A DNA stretch of 64,000 nucleotides from an uncultured Clostridia bacterium (lineage in GTDB: Bacteria > Bacillota > Clostridia > Oscillospirales > Ruminococcaceae): contig CANPYR010000005.1 in NCBI GenBank assembly GCA_947588805.1, forward strand, positions 1-64,000. Reading direction: 5' to 3'. Shown piece by piece: positions 26,719 through 35,066 of the stretch. The notes beneath the pieces are model-generated. The model was not told where the DNA came from, did no database searches, and saw only the letters and a program-made list of their open reading frames with translations. Both the position numbers and the translations under genes were made by a program. Each line of letters starts with the position of its first letter. Within the stretch, counting starts at the first letter, position 1.

Positions 26719-29646
26719 TTAAGAATTTTCCTCGGGAATCGGAATTCCGAGTTCCTCGTACTTTCTGATGATCTCGTCGTTTATATCCTTGTTGTACCAA
26801 AGAAGAGTATCTCTCGGGTTGGTAGCCTGGTTGACGGTCTCTCTGAAAGCGTTTGTGATGTTACGAGTTACGATATATGTTGCGGGGATGATATCGATAT
26901 CTACGGTATCCGACATCTGCTCAAGGATAAGGTCGGATTCCGACTGGCTCCAAGCGAGCTGAGGAAGGGCTTCCATATTCGCGGTATCGAAACGTCCCAT
27001 CGGTCCTAACAGCGCTTCGATCGAGCGTCCGTATTCGGACTGGATCTCTGCGGAGGTGAACCACTTGATGAGCTCCCAGGCGATCTCTCTCTGATGCTGA
27101 TTGAGCTTCGAGAAGATTATAGCGCCCGCGGAGGATGATGTGACGGAGTTATTAAGCTTTCCGCTCGCGTCGGGAGTGCCGGGCACGATATCGAATTCCC
27201 AGAGTCCTCTGATTTCCGGAGCGGCCATATAAAGCTGGTTATAGAAGGTGTAGCCCGTGATCACTATCGGATATTCTCCGGTTCTGAAACGTGTGAACTG
27301 GTCGAAGGTCTGCTCGAAGGAATAGGTCGAATAGAACTTGCACCACATCTCGAACGCTTCAACGGCGGGCTGGGTATCGAAGATGGTCTTTGTCTTTGAA
27401 GGATTATAGTATCCGAGACCTCTTTGAACCATGAATGTTCCGTAGACGTCGAAGTTAAAGCCTACGCCGAGGTAGCTTCTCTGGAGAGTCGGGAGCATAT
27501 CGATAAGCTCGGTCCAGGTATCCGGGCCGCCGTCGAATCCGAAGCCCTCCAAAACGTCGGTACGGGCGAACATCATCGGGAAGTTCTGAGAGATCGGGAG
27601 TCCGTAAACGCCGTTCTGATATGTATAGAGCGTCATGACGTTCGGAGCGAATCTCTTTATAACCTCCTGATAGTCCGGGAATTCGGTGAGATCCACCAAG
27701 CAGTCACGCGCAGCGAGCTGGATCGGGAGGTCTCCTCCGACGAAGAGAACTACGTCCGGTCCTTTTCCCGCGAGGGTGGATTCAAGTATACCGCCCTGAA
27801 CGAGGTTGATATTTATAGGTCTCTGCTCGTTTGCAAAGTAGGAGTCGACAAGCTCCTTGACGATCTGAGCCTGGTCGCGTCCTAAGGATACCCAGACGTT
27901 GAGGGCTTCGGTGTTGTCGTCCGAAAGAACGTCGTAGTCCTCAAAGAATGAGCCTAAGAACGAACGGAAGCTGAAGGAAAGCTGTTTGAAGAAGTTTTCC
28001 TTTATCGGGCTGAAGTCCTTCTCTGCGGATACCAGCTCGATAACGTCTACTTCAAGAGCCTGGCCTCTGTAGTCGGCCATCCACTGAGACAGCGAGGAGA
28101 TATTATCCTTGATCTGTCCTAAGCAACCCGGGATGTCGTCCGGCTTATCGACGAGTCTGTCAAGAAGTCTCGCCATAGTATCAAGAGAGATAGCTTCGGT
28201 ACCTTTAGTACCCGCAAGAGTCTCGACCTCGTCCTTGATATCTCTTAACGCCTGAGCGTAAGAAGCGAAGTCGTCAAGTATTCCTTCGATCTGGTTCTGG
28301 ATCATGTAGGTGTTGTATTCGTCGGGAGACGGTCCGGTGATCTGAAGGATCTGACGGTAGTAGCTGTTAAGATAGTAGATAACGTCGTCAAGCTCGCGCA
28401 TGATGCCGCCGATCTCGCCCGGCATGGCTTCAAGCATGAGGTTATGTTTTCCCGCTTCAAGATAGAAGTAGAGAACGTTTCCGTCGGCGTCGGTAGGAGT
28501 TACGCAATCCCAGGTGGTGGAGTAATAGAACTTTACCTGCTCCGCTTCCTTGCAGGGTACCTCGCCGTCGATATAGAGGGTTCTGTTGGAATAAAGTCCG
28601 CGCATCTGATCCTGCTTAGCTCTGATACCGATCTTTACCCATCCGGCCTTCGGCATCTCGAAGTCCCAGCTGATATACTGGTTAGAAGCCTTCCAGTTTT
28701 CCTTGCCGATGGTGTTATAGGTCATCTTTGTCGGGTCGGAAGGAGAAGTGAGGTAGGTGGAGCGGTCGTAGGTCGGATAAAGAGTTATATCCGAAGCGGA
28801 AGCGGGCGTCTCGCCTTCGATAGTTACAAAGATATCCGACGAAGAAGAAGCCTTGGACTCGTCAGCGGTGACGTTTTCCGTAGCGGAAGCCGCGGGAGCG
28901 TCGTCGGGATTGGCGAGCGTGATGGTCTTGATAGCGAATTTCGCCTTTTCGGATATCAGAGAAACGGTGTGAGTTCCCTTTTCAAAGTAGAATCCCAGAG
29001 GGCCTGCGAAAAGTCCGTCTCCGTCCTTGAACCATGCGGTCTGCCAGGCGAGAGCTTCCTCAAGCGTAGGTCTTATCTGGTTGTCGTGGATATCCTTTCT
29101 GAAGCCGAGACGGTTTCCCGCGTCGTCGTGTTCAAAGGAATCCTCCGCGCCGACCCATTTCTTGGCGAGCGCGATCCTCTCCGCGGAATCAAACGGAATC
29201 TCTCCGTCGACAGCCACCGAGAATTCGATGTTGTTTGCCGAGCTCGCAAGGGCGTAGTATTCGATCTTCATGCCGTAAACGCCGCTCTCGGGGATATCGA
29301 CTGTAAAGTCTATCTGTCCCGAAGCCTCCGGCCAGAAGAGAACTTCGCCCGCGCCGTCGGCTCCAGCGTCTACATACGCGCCGGTCTCCTCCGACGCCTG
29401 AACATAGTCGACGCCGTTTATGACGACCTCGGACTTTGGTCTTGGGTCATTTTGATGCTTGTCATAGTATGTACCGTAGGTACGCGCTCTGTTTTCGTCA
29501 GCCATCGACTGCGCCGAGGTTTCCCTTGCGGCGACAGGCTTGGCCGCTTCTTCCGCTTCGTCCGCGTATGCGACGGGAATAACCGGAAGCAGCATCGAAA
29601 GAGCGATGACAAATGCTATCAAACGCCTGAACATTTTGTCTTTCAC
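26719..29646 (-). CDS. Secreted solute-binding protein fused to carbohydrate-binding-like domains
   Basis: About 975 residues from GTG (VKDKMFRRLIAF) with GGTGGA upstream; the ORF-track TTG lies in the ribosome site. The signal peptide ends AYA-DE, a signal peptidase I site, and there is no lipobox cysteine. Residues ~50-260 and ~275-430 look like two beta-sandwich carbohydrate-binding-like domains (FTVDIPESGVYGMKIEYYAL; WDFEMPKAGWVKIGIRAKQD). A helical linker (~430-540) follows, then a family 1 extracellular solute-binding domain (~560-975) with NINLVQGGILESTLAGKGPD, VYGLPISQNFPMMFARTD and REIAWELIKWFTSAEIQ. Normal sugar-binding proteins have about 430 residues and a lipid anchor, so this one is double-sized and apparently unanchored. 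Confidence 0.85.
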   Translation of the reverse strand: MKDKMFRRLIAFVIALSMLLPVIPVAYADEAEEAAKPVAARETSAQSMADENRARTYGTYYDKHQNDPRPKSEVVINGVDYVQASEETGAYVDAGADGAGEVLFWPEASGQIDFTVDIPESGVYGMKIEYYALASSANNIEFSVAVDGEIPFDSAERIALAKKWVGAEDSFEHDDAGNRLGFRKDIHDNQIRPTLEEALAWQTAWFKDGDGLFAGPLGFYFEKGTHTVSLISEKAKFAIKTITLANPDDAPAASATENVTADESKASSSSDIFVTIEGETPASASDITLYPTYDRSTYLTSPSDPTKMTYNTIGKENWKASNQYISWDFEMPKAGWVKIGIRAKQDQMRGLYSNRTLYIDGEVPCKEAEQVKFYYSTTWDCVTPTDADGNVLYFYLEAGKHNLMLEAMPGEIGGIMRELDDVIYYLNSYYRQILQITGPSPDEYNTYMIQNQIEGILDDFASYAQALRDIKDEVETLAGTKGTEAISLDTMARLLDRLVDKPDDIPGCLGQIKDNISSLSQWMADYRGQALEVDVIELVSAEKDFSPIKENFFKQLSFSFRSFLGSFFEDYDVLSDDNTEALNVWVSLGRDQAQIVKELVDSYFANEQRPININLVQGGILESTLAGKGPDVVLFVGGDLPIQLAARDCLVDLTEFPDYQEVIKRFAPNVMTLYTYQNGVYGLPISQNFPMMFARTDVLEGFGFDGGPDTWTELIDMLPTLQRSYLGVGFNFDVYGTFMVQRGLGYYNPSKTKTIFDTQPAVEAFEMWCKFYSTYSFEQTFDQFTRFRTGEYPIVITGYTFYNQLYMAAPEIRGLWEFDIVPGTPDASGKLNNSVTSSSAGAIIFSKLNQHQREIAWELIKWFTSAEIQSEYGRSIEALLGPMGRFDTANMEALPQLAWSQSESDLILEQMSDTVDIDIIPATYIVTRNITNAFRETVNQATNPRDTLLWYNKDINDEIIRKYEELGIPIPEENS

Positions 29647-29712
29647 TTTGAATCCACCTTTCAATAGATTTGGAGTGCGATATATTTTCTCCGTTAAGGT
29701 TAATAAAGTATA

Positions 29713-30690
29713 TTACTGCTGAGCCTTGTGTATGTAGATGCGCTCATTCTCGAGGTCGAGATCCGCTTTCACCTTCGAGCCGCCCTTGATGTCGAGTGCC
29801 TCGAGGTAATCCTTCGGAAGCTGGAGCCGTCCGGTCCTGTCAAGAACCACGAGCTCCTCGGAGAACTCCTCCGCGGCTTCCTCCTCGCCTGTATCCCAGC
29901 CCTTCGTCTCAGACATTATCTCCGCGTGAGATTTTTTGATGATCTCGCTCGAGGTCCTTCCGTCCCTTATCGAGATAACTCTGTCTATCTTTTTCGCAAG
30001 CCTTAGGTCGTGAGTTACGATCACGACCGTGACTCCGCGTTTTTGGTTGATGTCCTTGAAAACCCCGAGAAGCTGATCCGAGGTTTTGGTATCGACCGAG
30101 CCTGTCGGTTCGTCCGCAAGAAGTATCGCGGGATTATTTGCGAGCGAGATCGCGATAGCGACTCTTTGCTGCTCGCCGCCCGACATCTGGTCGAGCCTGG
30201 AATTTATTCTGTTTGAAAGCCCTACCGCGTCCAGAAGCTCGAGCGCGCGTTCGCGTCTTTCCTTCTGGCCCTGTAAGAGCATCGGAAGCTCTACGTTCTG
30301 CACCGCCGTGAGATAAGGCACCAAGTTTCTCGCGTTATTCTGCCACACGAATCCGACGGTGTTGCGCTTATAGATCATGTAGTCCTCCTCGGTGAATTTA
30401 AGAAGGTTTCTTCCGTTCACCGTAAGGCTTCCCGCGGAAGGCTTATCAAGCCCGCCGAGCATATTCAAAAGCGTGGATTTGCCGGAGCCGGAGGTTCCGA
30501 CTATCGCGACGAGCTCTCCCTTTTTGACCTGAAGATCAAGTCCCTGGAGCGCCACGACCTCTATCTGATCCGTCTTATAGATCTTCACGAGGTTCTCGCA
30601 CTCTATCGCGTACTCGCTCTCGGCCATAAGCTCCTGCTCGTGCGCAAGCTTTGCTTTTTTCTTTTTAGTCAACGATCTCACCGTCCTCAA
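29713..30690 (-). CDS. LolD/MacB-type ABC ATPase with C-terminal AbrB-like domain
   Basis: About 325 residues. Residues 30-250 are an ABC ATPase of the lipoprotein/antimicrobial peptide group: Walker A GTSGSGKST, Q-loop VWQNNARN, signature MSGGEQQRVAIA, Walker B ILLADEPTGSVD and H-loop VTHD. After an acidic linker the last ~50 residues (VVLDRTGRLQLPKDYLEALD, IKGGSKVKADL) match an AbrB/MazE-type swapped-hairpin fold, an uncommon partner for an ABC ATPase. The start is uncertain: the TTG at 30690 overlaps ABC1, while the ATG at 30627 (AGGAG upstream) begins MAESEYAIEC. It is the second gene of the cluster. Confidence 0.85.
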   Translation of the reverse strand: MRTVRSLTKKKKAKLAHEQELMAESEYAIECENLVKIYKTDQIEVVALQGLDLQVKKGELVAIVGTSGSGKSTLLNMLGGLDKPSAGSLTVNGRNLLKFTEEDYMIYKRNTVGFVWQNNARNLVPYLTAVQNVELPMLLQGQKERRERALELLDAVGLSNRINSRLDQMSGGEQQRVAIAISLANNPAILLADEPTGSVDTKTSDQLLGVFKDINQKRGVTVVIVTHDLRLAKKIDRVISIRDGRTSSEIIKKSHAEIMSETKGWDTGEEEAAEEFSEELVVLDRTGRLQLPKDYLEALDIKGGSKVKADLDLENERIYIHKAQQ

Positions 30691-31342
30691 GAGTATACAC
30701 GCGGTCGGCGATCTCTAAAAGGCTCACGTCGTGCGTAGTCATTACTATAGTCATATGTTCATCCAAAACGAGCGTCTTGAAAAGCTCCACGATATGATGC
30801 GAGGTGCCGGAGTCGAGCTCCGCGGTAGGTTCGTCCGCGAAAATGATCTTCGGCTCGTGAGCTAAGGCTCTTGCGATAGCGACTCTTTGCTGCTCGCCGC
30901 CCGAAAGCTCTCCGGGGCGGTGATGCATTCTCTTTGCAAGTCCTACCTCTTCAAGACACTTAGTAACCCTTTCCTGTCTCTTCTCAAGAGGGAACCCGGC
31001 GAGTCTCAGCCCGAAGTCTACGTTTTCGTAAGCCGTCATCGAGCTCATAAGCGCCACCGACTGGAAAACGAACGCCATCTGATACCGCCTGAGCTCGTCG
31101 CGTTTTATATCGCTGAGCTTGGTTATGTCCTGCCCGTCGAAGATAACCTCTCCCGAAGTCGGCCTATCGAGCGCGCCGAGCATATTTATAAGGGTTGTTT
31201 TTCCGGAACCGGAGCGGCCCTTTAAGATAGTGAGCTTTCCCTCCGCGACCTGTATGTTCACTCCCCGAAGGGCATGGACCACCGAGCCGTCGCCGATCAC
31301 GAAGTCCCTTGTGATGTTTGAAGCTGTGAGTATGTCTGCCAT
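30665..31342 (-). CDS. LolD/MacB-type ABC ATPase
   Basis: 225 residues from MADILTASNITRDF with TTGGAGATC upstream; the ORF-track start 11 codons earlier runs into a 17-base palindrome. Walker A is GRSGSGKTT, the signature LSGGEQQRVAIARAL and Walker B IIFADEPTAELD. It belongs to the FtsE/LolD/MacB ATPase group, not the MalK/MsmX group, since it lacks the long regulatory C-terminal domain. It is the first gene of the cluster. With the neighbouring ATPase it probably drives the FtsX-like permease 16 kb downstream, perhaps as a heterodimer (inference). Confidence 0.9.
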   Translation of the reverse strand: MADILTASNITRDFVIGDGSVVHALRGVNIQVAEGKLTILKGRSGSGKTTLINMLGALDRPTSGEVIFDGQDITKLSDIKRDELRRYQMAFVFQSVALMSSMTAYENVDFGLRLAGFPLEKRQERVTKCLEEVGLAKRMHHRPGELSGGEQQRVAIARALAHEPKIIFADEPTAELDSGTSHHIVELFKTLVLDEHMTIVMTTHDVSLLEIADRVYTLEDGEIVD

Positions 31343-31358
31343 ATTGATCTCCAATTGC

Positions 31359-31375
31359 TTGTGCATTTTGCACAA
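31359..31375. promoter_or_regulatory. 17-base palindrome before the first ABC gene
   Basis: TTGTGCA-TTT-TGCACAA, perfect 7+3+7, lies between the leader hairpin and the ribosome site of the first cluster gene. It could be a repressor site or an RNA stem near the ribosome site. Confidence 0.5.
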
Positions 31376-31407
31376 AAATACCTGTCAGTTCTCTAAAACG
31401 ACTTTAA

Positions 31408-31450
31408 GCAAATACTTTTTCCGAGGGATTTGCCTGAAAAAGATATTTGC
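31408..31450 (-). promoter_or_regulatory. Long hairpin in the cluster leader RNA
   Basis: Arms GCAAATACTTTTTC (31408-31421) and GAAAAAGATATTTGC (31436-31450) pair over 14 bases with one bulge, enclosing a 14-base loop. No T tract follows on the minus strand, so it is not an ordinary terminator. It may be an RNA switch or stabilising stem. Confidence 0.55.
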
Positions 31451-31493
31451 TCTTTAACACTTTATACTATTTTTGTTCCAATGGACTGCGTAT

Positions 31494-31522
31494 ATTATAC
31501 CAAAATATCACCGAAGTGTCAA
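31494..31522 (-). promoter_or_regulatory. Consensus promoter of the ~20-kb transporter cluster
   Basis: On the minus strand TTGACA (31522-31517), 17 bases, TATAAT (31499-31494). The start near 31487 gives a leader of about 145 bases that holds the hairpin and the palindrome listed separately. The gap 31343-31748 otherwise holds only the nrdR terminator. Confidence 0.85.
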
Positions 31523-31654
31523 GTACTATCACGCAATTTACATAAAAAATTTTTTATTTGGGATTTGTATTCTATTTATTGTGCTGATTTTACGGCGAAT
31601 ATCTACATTTTGTGCTTTTTCCGAGTAAAAAAGTTGATAATTTTTGATTTTCGG

Positions 31655-31686
31655 CCAATAAAAACCGCCACCCGAAGATACGGATG
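31655..31686 (-). terminator. Terminator after nrdR
   Basis: On the minus strand CCGTATC-TTCG-GGTGGCGG forms a UUCG-capped stem (one bulge) followed by TTTTTATT, separating nrdR from the cluster promoter. Confidence 0.55.
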
Positions 31687-31748
31687 ACGATTTTATATGG
31701 AAATGAGAGTGAAGAAAATTTCAGAAATCTGCACAAATTTTACAGGCC

Positions 31749-32192
31749 TTATCTGTTCAGCTCGCGTATTATTTTAATGAAGCTGTCAAGGTCGTTGAAG
31801 TCCTTATACACCGACGCGAATCTCACATACGCGACGAGATCTATATCCTTCAAAGCCGCCAAAACGCCGTCTCCGAGCTCTGCGGTAGTGACCTCGGTGC
31901 GCATATCGTTCTGGAGCTTATTTTCGATACCGTCAACGATCCCCTCGACGGTGTCGGGGCTTATAACGCGTTTTTTAGTTGCGGACATAATGCCGTTAAT
32001 AAGCTTCTGGCGGTCGAAGGGCTCGAAGCCCCCGCTTTTTTTGATCACCATCAGAATCGGCTTTTCCACGACCTCGTAAGTGGTATATCTCTTTCCGCAT
32101 TCCGGGCATTCGCGGCGGCGGCGCTTTTTCCCCTCGCTCTGGCGGCTGTCTATGACCTTAGTTTTTTCATATCCGCAAAACGGGCATTTCAT
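31749..32192 (-). CDS. nrdR: Transcriptional repressor NrdR
   Basis: 147 residues from MKCPFCGYEKTKV, with AAAGGA at good spacing; the ORF-track start is six codons earlier. An N-terminal zinc ribbon (CPFCG...CPECGKRYTTYE) is followed by the ATP-cone domain (VIKKSGGFEPFDRQKLINGI). NrdR binds NrdR boxes and represses ribonucleotide reductase genes in response to dATP/ATP. Length and domain order are standard. No nrd genes are in the window, and no NrdR box was identified here. Confidence 0.95.
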   Translation of the reverse strand: MKCPFCGYEKTKVIDSRQSEGKKRRRRECPECGKRYTTYEVVEKPILMVIKKSGGFEPFDRQKLINGIMSATKKRVISPDTVEGIVDGIENKLQNDMRTEVTTAELGDGVLAALKDIDLVAYVRFASVYKDFNDLDSFIKIIRELNR

Positions 32193-32469
32193 GTCTGCAA
32201 ATCCTTTCAAAGTTTATTATATTTTGATGAATTTTATGCTTTTAACGGTTCTCTGCGGCCTGAGCGCCGGGAAGATATCGGCGAGGAATTCGGCATTCTT
32301 TGAAAATTTTTTATTTAAATCTACAGACAGTATAACACATTCGATTAAAAATTGCAAGAGGTTTTTTAAAAATTTCGGGAAAATAACGGGGAAAATATGG
32401 GGATATGCGGCGGGATTCGCTGCATTTGATGTAGTTTCTGCCGACTGCGCCCGCCCTTCCCCATAACCA

Positions 32470-32506
32470 AACTCCCCCACCCCGCCTTACGCGGAATGAG
32501 GGAGTT
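32470..32506 (-). terminator. Strong hairpin after the aldolase gene
   Basis: On the minus strand a 15-pair stem ACTCCCTCATTCCGC/GCGGGGTGGGGGAGT encloses a GTAAG-like loop and is followed by TTGGTT. The T tract is weak, so terminator function is likely but not certain. The rest of 32217-32568 shows no gene. Confidence 0.45.
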
Positions 32507-32568
32507 CCCAATTAAATTCCGATCAGATCTTCTATAATCTCTGAAGCCCCGATTTGCCGTTTCTGACC

Positions 32569-33432
32569 TCAGGCCTTGCCTATGCAGCCGAAGATCTCCA
32601 TCTTCTCCCTGACGGTCTCCTTGATGGCTTCGCAGCCCGGAGCTAAGACCTTTCTCGGATCGAAGCCCTTGCCCTGAAGATCCTTGCCGTCCTCAATGTA
32701 CTTTCTTACCGCGGCGGTGAAGGAGATCTGGCACTCGGTGTTTACGTTTACCTTCGCAACGCCTAAGTTGATGGCCTTTTTGACCATATCCTCCGGAATT
32801 CCGGTGCCGCCGTGGAGAACGAGCGGCATATCTCCGACGGTCTTCTTGATGTTCTCAAGAACGTCGAATCTCAAACCCGGCCAGCCCTCGGGATATTTGC
32901 CGTGGATGTTGCCGATTCCGGCGGCAAGCATCGTTACGCCGAGATCCGCGATCATCTTGCACTCCGCGGGATCGGCGCACTCGCCCATGCTCGAAACGCC
33001 GTCCTCTTCGCCGCCGATAGCGCCGACCTCTGCTTCAAGAGAGATCCCCAAGATATCGCAGGTGTTTACAAGAGCGGTGGTGAGCTTAAGGTTTTCTTCG
33101 ATGGGATAGTGAGAACCGTCGAACATTATAGAGCTGAAGCCGGCGTTGATGCAGGCCTTCGCGCCTTCAAAAGTTCCGTGATCGAGATGTAAAGCGACGG
33201 GGACGGTGATGTTAAGGCACTTAATCATTCCCTTGACCATCCCGACTACGGTGTCGTAGCCGCACATATACTTACCCGCGCCCTCGGATACTCCTAAGAT
33301 AACCGGAGCCTTGAGCTCCTCAGCGGTCTGGAGAATACACTTTGTCCACTCCAGGTTGTTGATGTTGAACTGACCGACGGCATAGTGACCGTCTCTGGCC
33401 TTGTTGAGCATTTCCTTTGCCGATACCAGCAT
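32569..33432 (-). CDS. fba: Class II fructose-bisphosphate aldolase
   Basis: A 287-residue zinc-dependent aldolase that interconverts fructose 1,6-bisphosphate with dihydroxyacetone phosphate and glyceraldehyde 3-phosphate in glycolysis. Landmarks are GHYAVGQFNINNLEW, the zinc-ligand segment ALHLDHG, EAEVGAIGGEEDG, LAAGIGNIHGKYP and LVLHGGTGIPEDMVKKAI with VNVNTE. Length is typical of the 280-310-residue class IIB-like group. AGGAGG precedes the ATG with slightly long spacing. It is monocistronic. Confidence 0.95.
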   Translation of the reverse strand: MLVSAKEMLNKARDGHYAVGQFNINNLEWTKCILQTAEELKAPVILGVSEGAGKYMCGYDTVVGMVKGMIKCLNITVPVALHLDHGTFEGAKACINAGFSSIMFDGSHYPIEENLKLTTALVNTCDILGISLEAEVGAIGGEEDGVSSMGECADPAECKMIADLGVTMLAAGIGNIHGKYPEGWPGLRFDVLENIKKTVGDMPLVLHGGTGIPEDMVKKAINLGVAKVNVNTECQISFTAAVRKYIEDGKDLQGKGFDPRKVLAPGCEAIKETVREKMEIFGCIGKA

Positions 33433-33605
33433 AGCAGTATGACCTCCTGAAAAAATTTTTATCTGAAGAATACTTCGATGGATATATTATAGCAAATCTT
33501 TTTGAAAAATGCAATATTAAATCGCGAATTTTTATTCGGGAGGGGGGAAGATGTGTAAAATCCACTACAAAGCCGTCTCCTCCCGCCGCCATACTCGCTC
33601 TCCCC

Positions 33606-35066
33606 TCAATCCTCCGACGGCATTTTTTGTATCTCAAACCAGAACGTCGAACCTTTTCCCAGCTCGCTCTGCGCGCCGAATCTCAGCCCGTGCATCCTCA
33701 TTATCTCCTTGACTATCGAAAGCCCTAAGCCCGAGCCGATAACGTCGCGCTTCGTTCTCTCGTCCCTGTAGTAGCGGTCGAATATCTGCGGGAGCCGCTC
33801 GCGGGCGATGCCTACTCCGAAGTCTACTACCTCTATCCTCACCGTCTCCTTTAAATTCTTCTGCCGCACTATTATCCTGCGAGATTCTCCGGAATAGTTC
33901 ACGGCGTTGTTTATGAAATTATATAACACCTGCGCGAGTCTCGACTCGTCGCCGAAGCAGATCACGTCCTCGTCAAGCTCGACCTCGAATTTATACCCCT
34001 CCCGCTCCGAAAGCACCTGGTACCTCGCAAGCACCGAGGATATAAATTCCTGAACCGAGAATTGCCGCCTGTCAAGCTCTATCGCGCCGTTTTGGAGCTT
34101 TGAAAGCTCTAAAAGATTGTTTACCAGCTCCGAGAGCCTGTCCGACTCGTCTATAATTACCGACAAATGCTCCTCGCGCTTTTCGGGATTGTTGCCGGAA
34201 AGATCCCTTATCATCTCCGCGTACGCTTTTATCATTGTGAGCGGGGTGCGAAGATCGTGGGAAACGTTCGCGATAAGATCGTTTCTCAGGCTGTCTACCT
34301 TCAGGATCTCGGACGCGGCGAAGTTAAGCGCGTCCGCAAGCTCGTCTACCTCGGTATATCCCCCGCCCTCGAAGTGGGTGGTATAGTCCCCCGAAGCGAG
34401 AGCCTCCGCGCCCTGAGTTATCTGCTTGAAAGGCCGTGAAAGCCTTCTTGCAAGCGCGGTGGAGATGAAGATCGCAAGAAGGAATGTAAGAAGCGATATG
34501 AATACATACTGCTCCTTTAATATCTCTACCGCCGGGCCTATCGGCTCTATAGACGTGTTTATGAATGTGATATAGTGGTCGTGGAGCCTTACTCCGTAAA
34601 GATACTCGGTCGTTCCGAAGCGCTCGTTTGTCGTCTCGAACATGAAATGCCCGGAGGAGCTGTTCAGCACGTCGCTGCTGTAGCGGAAAAGATTGAATCC
34701 TCCGTCCTTTGTAAGAGCGGAGTATCCTCCCATGAAGTCGGCCGTTACCACGGCGTTTCCGTTCAGGTCGGCGATGACTATGGCCGCGGTGTTGTTGTAC
34801 GCAAGATCCTCTATCACGTCCCTGACCGAGAGAGGATAGTTTTCGTCAAACGCCAAAGAGATCGCGTTCGCCATCTTTCTTATCTTTATCTTCGTGGACA
34901 TTTCATAGTAGAAGCCGAGGGTGAAGATCTGGAAGAACCAGACTATAATCAGGATCCCGGCGATGAAAACAAGAAGATATATGCTTATCGTAGAATGAAG
35001 CGAAAGCGTTTTCTCTTTTATCTTAAGGCGCTTTTTTAGATCTTTGATTTTATCTGATGTTGTCAA
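33606..35066 (-). CDS. Sensor histidine kinase (HAMP, HisKA, HATPase)
   Basis: About 486 residues. Two TM segments (about 25-50 and 185-205 of the ORF-track frame) flank an extracytoplasmic sensor domain. A HAMP linker (ARRLSRPFKQITQGAEAL), the dimerisation/phosphoacceptor box LIANVSHDLRTPLTMIKAYA and the ATPase N, G1 and G2 boxes (VLYNFINNAVNYS, VVDFGVGIARERLPQIFDRY, GSGLGLSIVKEI) follow. It is a standard OmpR-family partner. The likely start is TTG at 35066, overlapping the regulator's stop; the ORF-track GTG at 35105 is an alternative. It pairs with the response regulator upstream. The signal is unknown. Confidence 0.9.
   Translation of the reverse strand: MTTSDKIKDLKKRLKIKEKTLSLHSTISIYLLVFIAGILIIVWFFQIFTLGFYYEMSTKIKIRKMANAISLAFDENYPLSVRDVIEDLAYNNTAAIVIADLNGNAVVTADFMGGYSALTKDGGFNLFRYSSDVLNSSSGHFMFETTNERFGTTEYLYGVRLHDHYITFINTSIEPIGPAVEILKEQYVFISLLTFLLAIFISTALARRLSRPFKQITQGAEALASGDYTTHFEGGGYTEVDELADALNFAASEILKVDSLRNDLIANVSHDLRTPLTMIKAYAEMIRDLSGNNPEKREEHLSVIIDESDRLSELVNNLLELSKLQNGAIELDRRQFSVQEFISSVLARYQVLSEREGYKFEVELDEDVICFGDESRLAQVLYNFINNAVNYSGESRRIIVRQKNLKETVRIEVVDFGVGIARERLPQIFDRYYRDERTKRDVIGSGLGLSIVKEIMRMHGLRFGAQSELGKGSTFWFEIQKMPSED

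Noticed and set aside
28444-29667. 407-residue plus-strand ORF opposite the solute-binding gene
   Set aside because: A shadow of 26719-29646: biased Arg/Val/Leu composition, no ribosome site, no family pattern. The same applies to 21333-22370, 18225-18776 and 53171-53767.
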